From: Alphaproteobacteria bacterium
Lineage (GTDB): Bacteria; Pseudomonadota; Alphaproteobacteria; Micropepsales; Micropepsaceae
Length of the DNA: 5,249 nucleotides
Direction of reading: 5' to 3'
NCBI GenBank assembly: GCA_003131925.1
Contig: PKWC01000161.1
Coordinates: 182-5,430 of the forward strand
Under the pieces are notes generated by a model. The model worked only from the letters and a program-made list of their open reading frames with translations. It ran no database searches and had not been told where the DNA came from. The position numbers and the translations under genes are program-made. Below are positions 4,072-5,249 of the stretch, piece after piece (the first letter of the stretch is position 1; each line of letters opens with the position of its first letter).

Positions 4072-4313
4072 GAACTCGGGCAGTTGCTGATCGGCCTCTA
4101 TCTGTACAGCGCGAGCGGATCGGCTGCCTATTCGATGCCGGCGGGCTGATCGTGGTGCTGCTCTGGAGCTTCTATTCCGCGCAGGTGTTCCTGCTCGGCG
4201 CCGAATTCACGAATATCTACGCCACACGCCGCGGCAGCCGGCAGGGCGCCCGGAAAACTCTTGCGCCCCTGGCGCTTGATAATCGTGGCAATCGCCGACT
4301 GCGCGGAGCATGA
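4072..4313 (+). pseudogene. frameshifted C-terminal remnant of a YihY/BrkB-family membrane protein
   Basis: From 4072 the frame reads ELGQLLIGLYLYSASGSAAY and continues to TGA at 4147. Moving to the next frame, from 4146 it reads LIVVLLWSFYSAQVFLLGAE and FTNIYATR, ending at TGA 4311-4313. Joined, these match the end of YihY/BrkB (UPF0761/PF03631) proteins, where a GLYL-x-x-S-x-x-SAYGAAGS segment is followed by L-VVLLW-x-YY-SAQ-I-L-GAEFT-x-x-YA. One missing base near 4130-4140 explains the break. The N-terminal five-sixths of the usual 280-300 residue protein is absent: a stop (4069-4071) lies directly before the similarity, and the upstream bases are the hairpin cluster. The last codons overlap an ATG at 4310. 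This is a decayed gene unless the sequence has an error, which would not restore the missing N-terminus. Confidence 0.75.
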
Positions 4314-4333
4314 TGTCTCGCGAGGTTTCCCGC

Positions 4334-4340
4334 GAGGAGG
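4334..4340 (+). promoter_or_regulatory. ribosome-binding site that fixes the histone-like start
   Basis: GAGGAGG lies 5 nt before ATG 4346. It favours this start over the in-frame ATG at 4310, which overlaps the end of the BrkB remnant and has no such site. GATAAT at 4278-4283 may be the -10 box of the transcript, but its -35 is not clear. Confidence 0.7.
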
Positions 4341-4345
4341 ACAAG

Positions 4346-4774
4346 ATGAAGAAGCCTGCCAAGAAACGTAGGGCAAAAAAAACGGCGAAACCTGCACGCA
4401 CCGCGCGCGCCAGAACAAAAAAGATCAGAGCGCGGGCGCCGACGAAATCGCGTGCGAAAGCTGCGCGCAAGCGGGCGGCCCCGGGGCGAAAAAAAGCTTT
4501 GGTAAAAAGAACCAAGAGAGCTGGCGTAAAGAAAACGCGGGCGCCCGCCGTGACAGCGCGACGCGCCCCCAAGGAAGTGCTGGGAGAAGGCAACTACACG
4601 GCCGCGCGGAGATTCCGCCAGGGCGAGACAAGGTTCGTTCAGCGCCATCGGGACAAGATCGCCGAACTCGGCCAGGAGGCAGAAGCGGCGCTCGAGGGCG
4701 GCGAGCGGAACGCGCTCGAGGATGCCGTTGCACGCGCCGCCTCGCACAGCCATTCGCCCGGCGAGGATGTCTAG
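4346..4774 (+). CDS. histone H1-like basic protein with conserved C-terminal module (142 aa)
   Basis: Residues 1-74 are a disordered tail with 34 Lys/Arg residues, interspersed with Ala, Pro and Thr (MKKPAKKRRAKKTAKPARTA, then further KKxxA/KRAA units). This resembles eukaryotic histone H1 tails and bacterial H1-like proteins such as chlamydial Hc1/Hc2 and AlgP. It should bind DNA non-specifically. Residues 78-134 form a separate, more acidic helical module: VLGEGNYTAARRFRQGETRF, then HRDKIAELGQEAEAALEGGE and ALEDAVARAASHSHS. I recall this 'G-E/D-G-N-Y-x-A-x-R-x-F' module from small stress-associated hypothetical proteins of Proteobacteria. The role is probably in nucleoid organisation or stress protection, which is inference. 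It starts just after the BrkB remnant and converges on the FAH gene, with 12 bp between stops. Tails of this kind often vary in repeat number between strains. Confidence 0.82.
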   Translation: MKKPAKKRRAKKTAKPARTARARTKKIRARAPTKSRAKAARKRAAPGRKKALVKRTKRAGVKKTRAPAVTARRAPKEVLGEGNYTAARRFRQGETRFVQRHRDKIAELGQEAEAALEGGERNALEDAVARAASHSHSPGEDV

Positions 4775-4786
4775 AATAACCCGGAG

Positions 4787-5249
4787 CTATTCGATCCTTG
4801 GTGCGGCGGATGCCGCTTCCACGCGGTTTTCAATCGCACCGAGACCGTCGATCTCGACGCGCACAACATCGCCTGTCTTCAGGTAGAGCGGCGGATTGCG
4901 AGCCATGCCCACGCCCGACGGCGTACCGGTGAAGATGAGGTCTCCCGGCTCCAGCGTCATTGCTTCGCTTACATGTTCGATTTGCGCCTCGCAGTCGAAC
5001 AGCATCTGCTTCGTGCTGGAGCTTTGCCGCGGTTCGCCATTGACGAAACTGCGAATGCCAAGTGCGTGCGGATCGATCTCGTCCGCCGTCGTGATCCATG
5101 GTCCGAAGGGCGCATGGGTATCGAACGATTTGCCGAGTGTCCACTGACCTGTGCGCTTCTGCCAATCGCGCACGCTGACATCATTGCCGACGCAGTATCC
5201 AAACACGACTTCTCCCGCACGGGCGCGCGGCACGTTGCGGCAGCGCCTG
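4787..5249 (-). CDS. fumarylacetoacetate hydrolase (FAH) family protein, 5' end outside window
   Basis: The 153 visible residues are the C-terminal catalytic core of the FAH family (PF01557). From the window edge they read RRCRNVPRARAG, then GYCVGNDVSVRDWQ, whose Asp in ND is the third metal ligand of the family. GKSFDTHAPFGPW contains the conserved active-site Lys. DEIDPHALGIRSFVNGEPRQ, TLEPGDLIFTGTPSGVG and a final GDVVRVEIDGLGAIENRV follow. The E-x-E metal ligands and N-terminal domain lie beyond 5249. A GTG at 5233 is internal, not the start, because the similarity continues to the edge. Relatives act on beta-diketo or 2-oxo acids: acylpyruvate hydrolase or oxaloacetate decarboxylase (FAHD1-like), 5-carboxymethyl-2-hydroxymuconate isomerase, or ureidoglycolate lyase-like enzymes. 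The substrate cannot be decided from this part. The stop is TAG at 4787-4789, tail-to-tail with the histone-like gene. Confidence 0.92.
   Translation of the reverse strand, partial: RRCRNVPRARAGEVVFGYCVGNDVSVRDWQKRTGQWTLGKSFDTHAPFGPWITTADEIDPHALGIRSFVNGEPRQSSSTKQMLFDCEAQIEHVSEAMTLEPGDLIFTGTPSGVGMARNPPLYLKTGDVVRVEIDGLGAIENRVEAASAAPRIE

Noticed and set aside
3971..4345. EcfG-type stress promoter before the histone-like gene
   Set aside because: GGAAA or GGAAC occurs near 3992, 4071 and 4252, but none has a CGTT-like -10 box about 16-17 nt downstream.
4217..4753. Minus-strand open frame of 178 codons
   Set aside because: It is the antisense of the histone-like gene. Its Phe/Leu/Arg-rich composition follows from Lys/Ala/Arg codons read backwards.
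5231..5233. GTG at 5233 as the start of the FAH gene
   Set aside because: Family similarity (RNVPxxxA) continues upstream to the window edge, and the N-terminal metal ligands would be missing, so the gene is simply cut by the window.

Overview
The window looks like chromosomal DNA from a GC-rich alphaproteobacterium, most likely of the Hyphomicrobiales. The evidence is a SciP/DUF1153-family protein (a family confined to Alphaproteobacteria), a cluster of GANTC (CcrM methylation) sites in front of it, a LexA-type winged-helix protein next to a DUF6456-like protein, and a GC-rich REP-like hairpin pair of a kind common in intergenic DNA of this group. No rRNA, tRNA, CRISPR array, transposase or integrase was found. 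The organism call is an inference from protein families.

Layout, left to right. Bases 1-90 hold a paired inverted repeat (REP/BIME-like), followed by about 120 bp with no gene. A small exported protein of unknown function lies on the minus strand (209-535). Next, also on the minus strand, is a tightly packed three-gene operon read from 1724 down to 680: a free-standing LexA-type DNA-binding domain with a C-terminal cysteine cluster, a 67-residue helical protein, and a basic 179-residue protein distantly like DUF6456 proteins. Both junctions are 4-bp ATGA stop/start overlaps. Divergent from the operon is a phage-CI-like repressor (XRE helix-turn-helix plus S24/LexA peptidase domain, 1814-2425). 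The 89 bp between them is AT-rich. It holds back-to-back sigma70-like promoters that share their -35 region, and a perfect 9+9 bp palindrome over the repressor start codon. Together this looks like a phage-derived or domesticated genetic switch.

Right of the switch, a SciP/DUF1153 paralogue (2576-2884) follows a leader with four GANTC sites. It converges on a truncated hemerythrin-like (HHE) gene (2888-3292, minus) whose N-terminal half has been replaced by a GC-rich, repeat-bounded segment. A conserved protein of unknown function (3383-3964, plus) comes next, then about 100 bp with mutually exclusive hairpins. After that is a frameshifted remnant of a YihY/BrkB-family membrane protein (4072-4313). 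Its last codons touch a histone H1-like basic protein gene (4346-4774) that starts after a strong ribosome-binding site. This gene converges, with only 12 bp between stop codons, on a fumarylacetoacetate-hydrolase-family gene (4787-5249, minus) whose 5' end lies outside the window.

The genes do not form one pathway. The main theme is regulation (CI-like repressor, LexA-like domain, SciP-like protein, histone-like protein) with signs of gene decay (two pseudogenes) and small repeats. The best candidate for something undescribed is the divergent switch at 680-2425.
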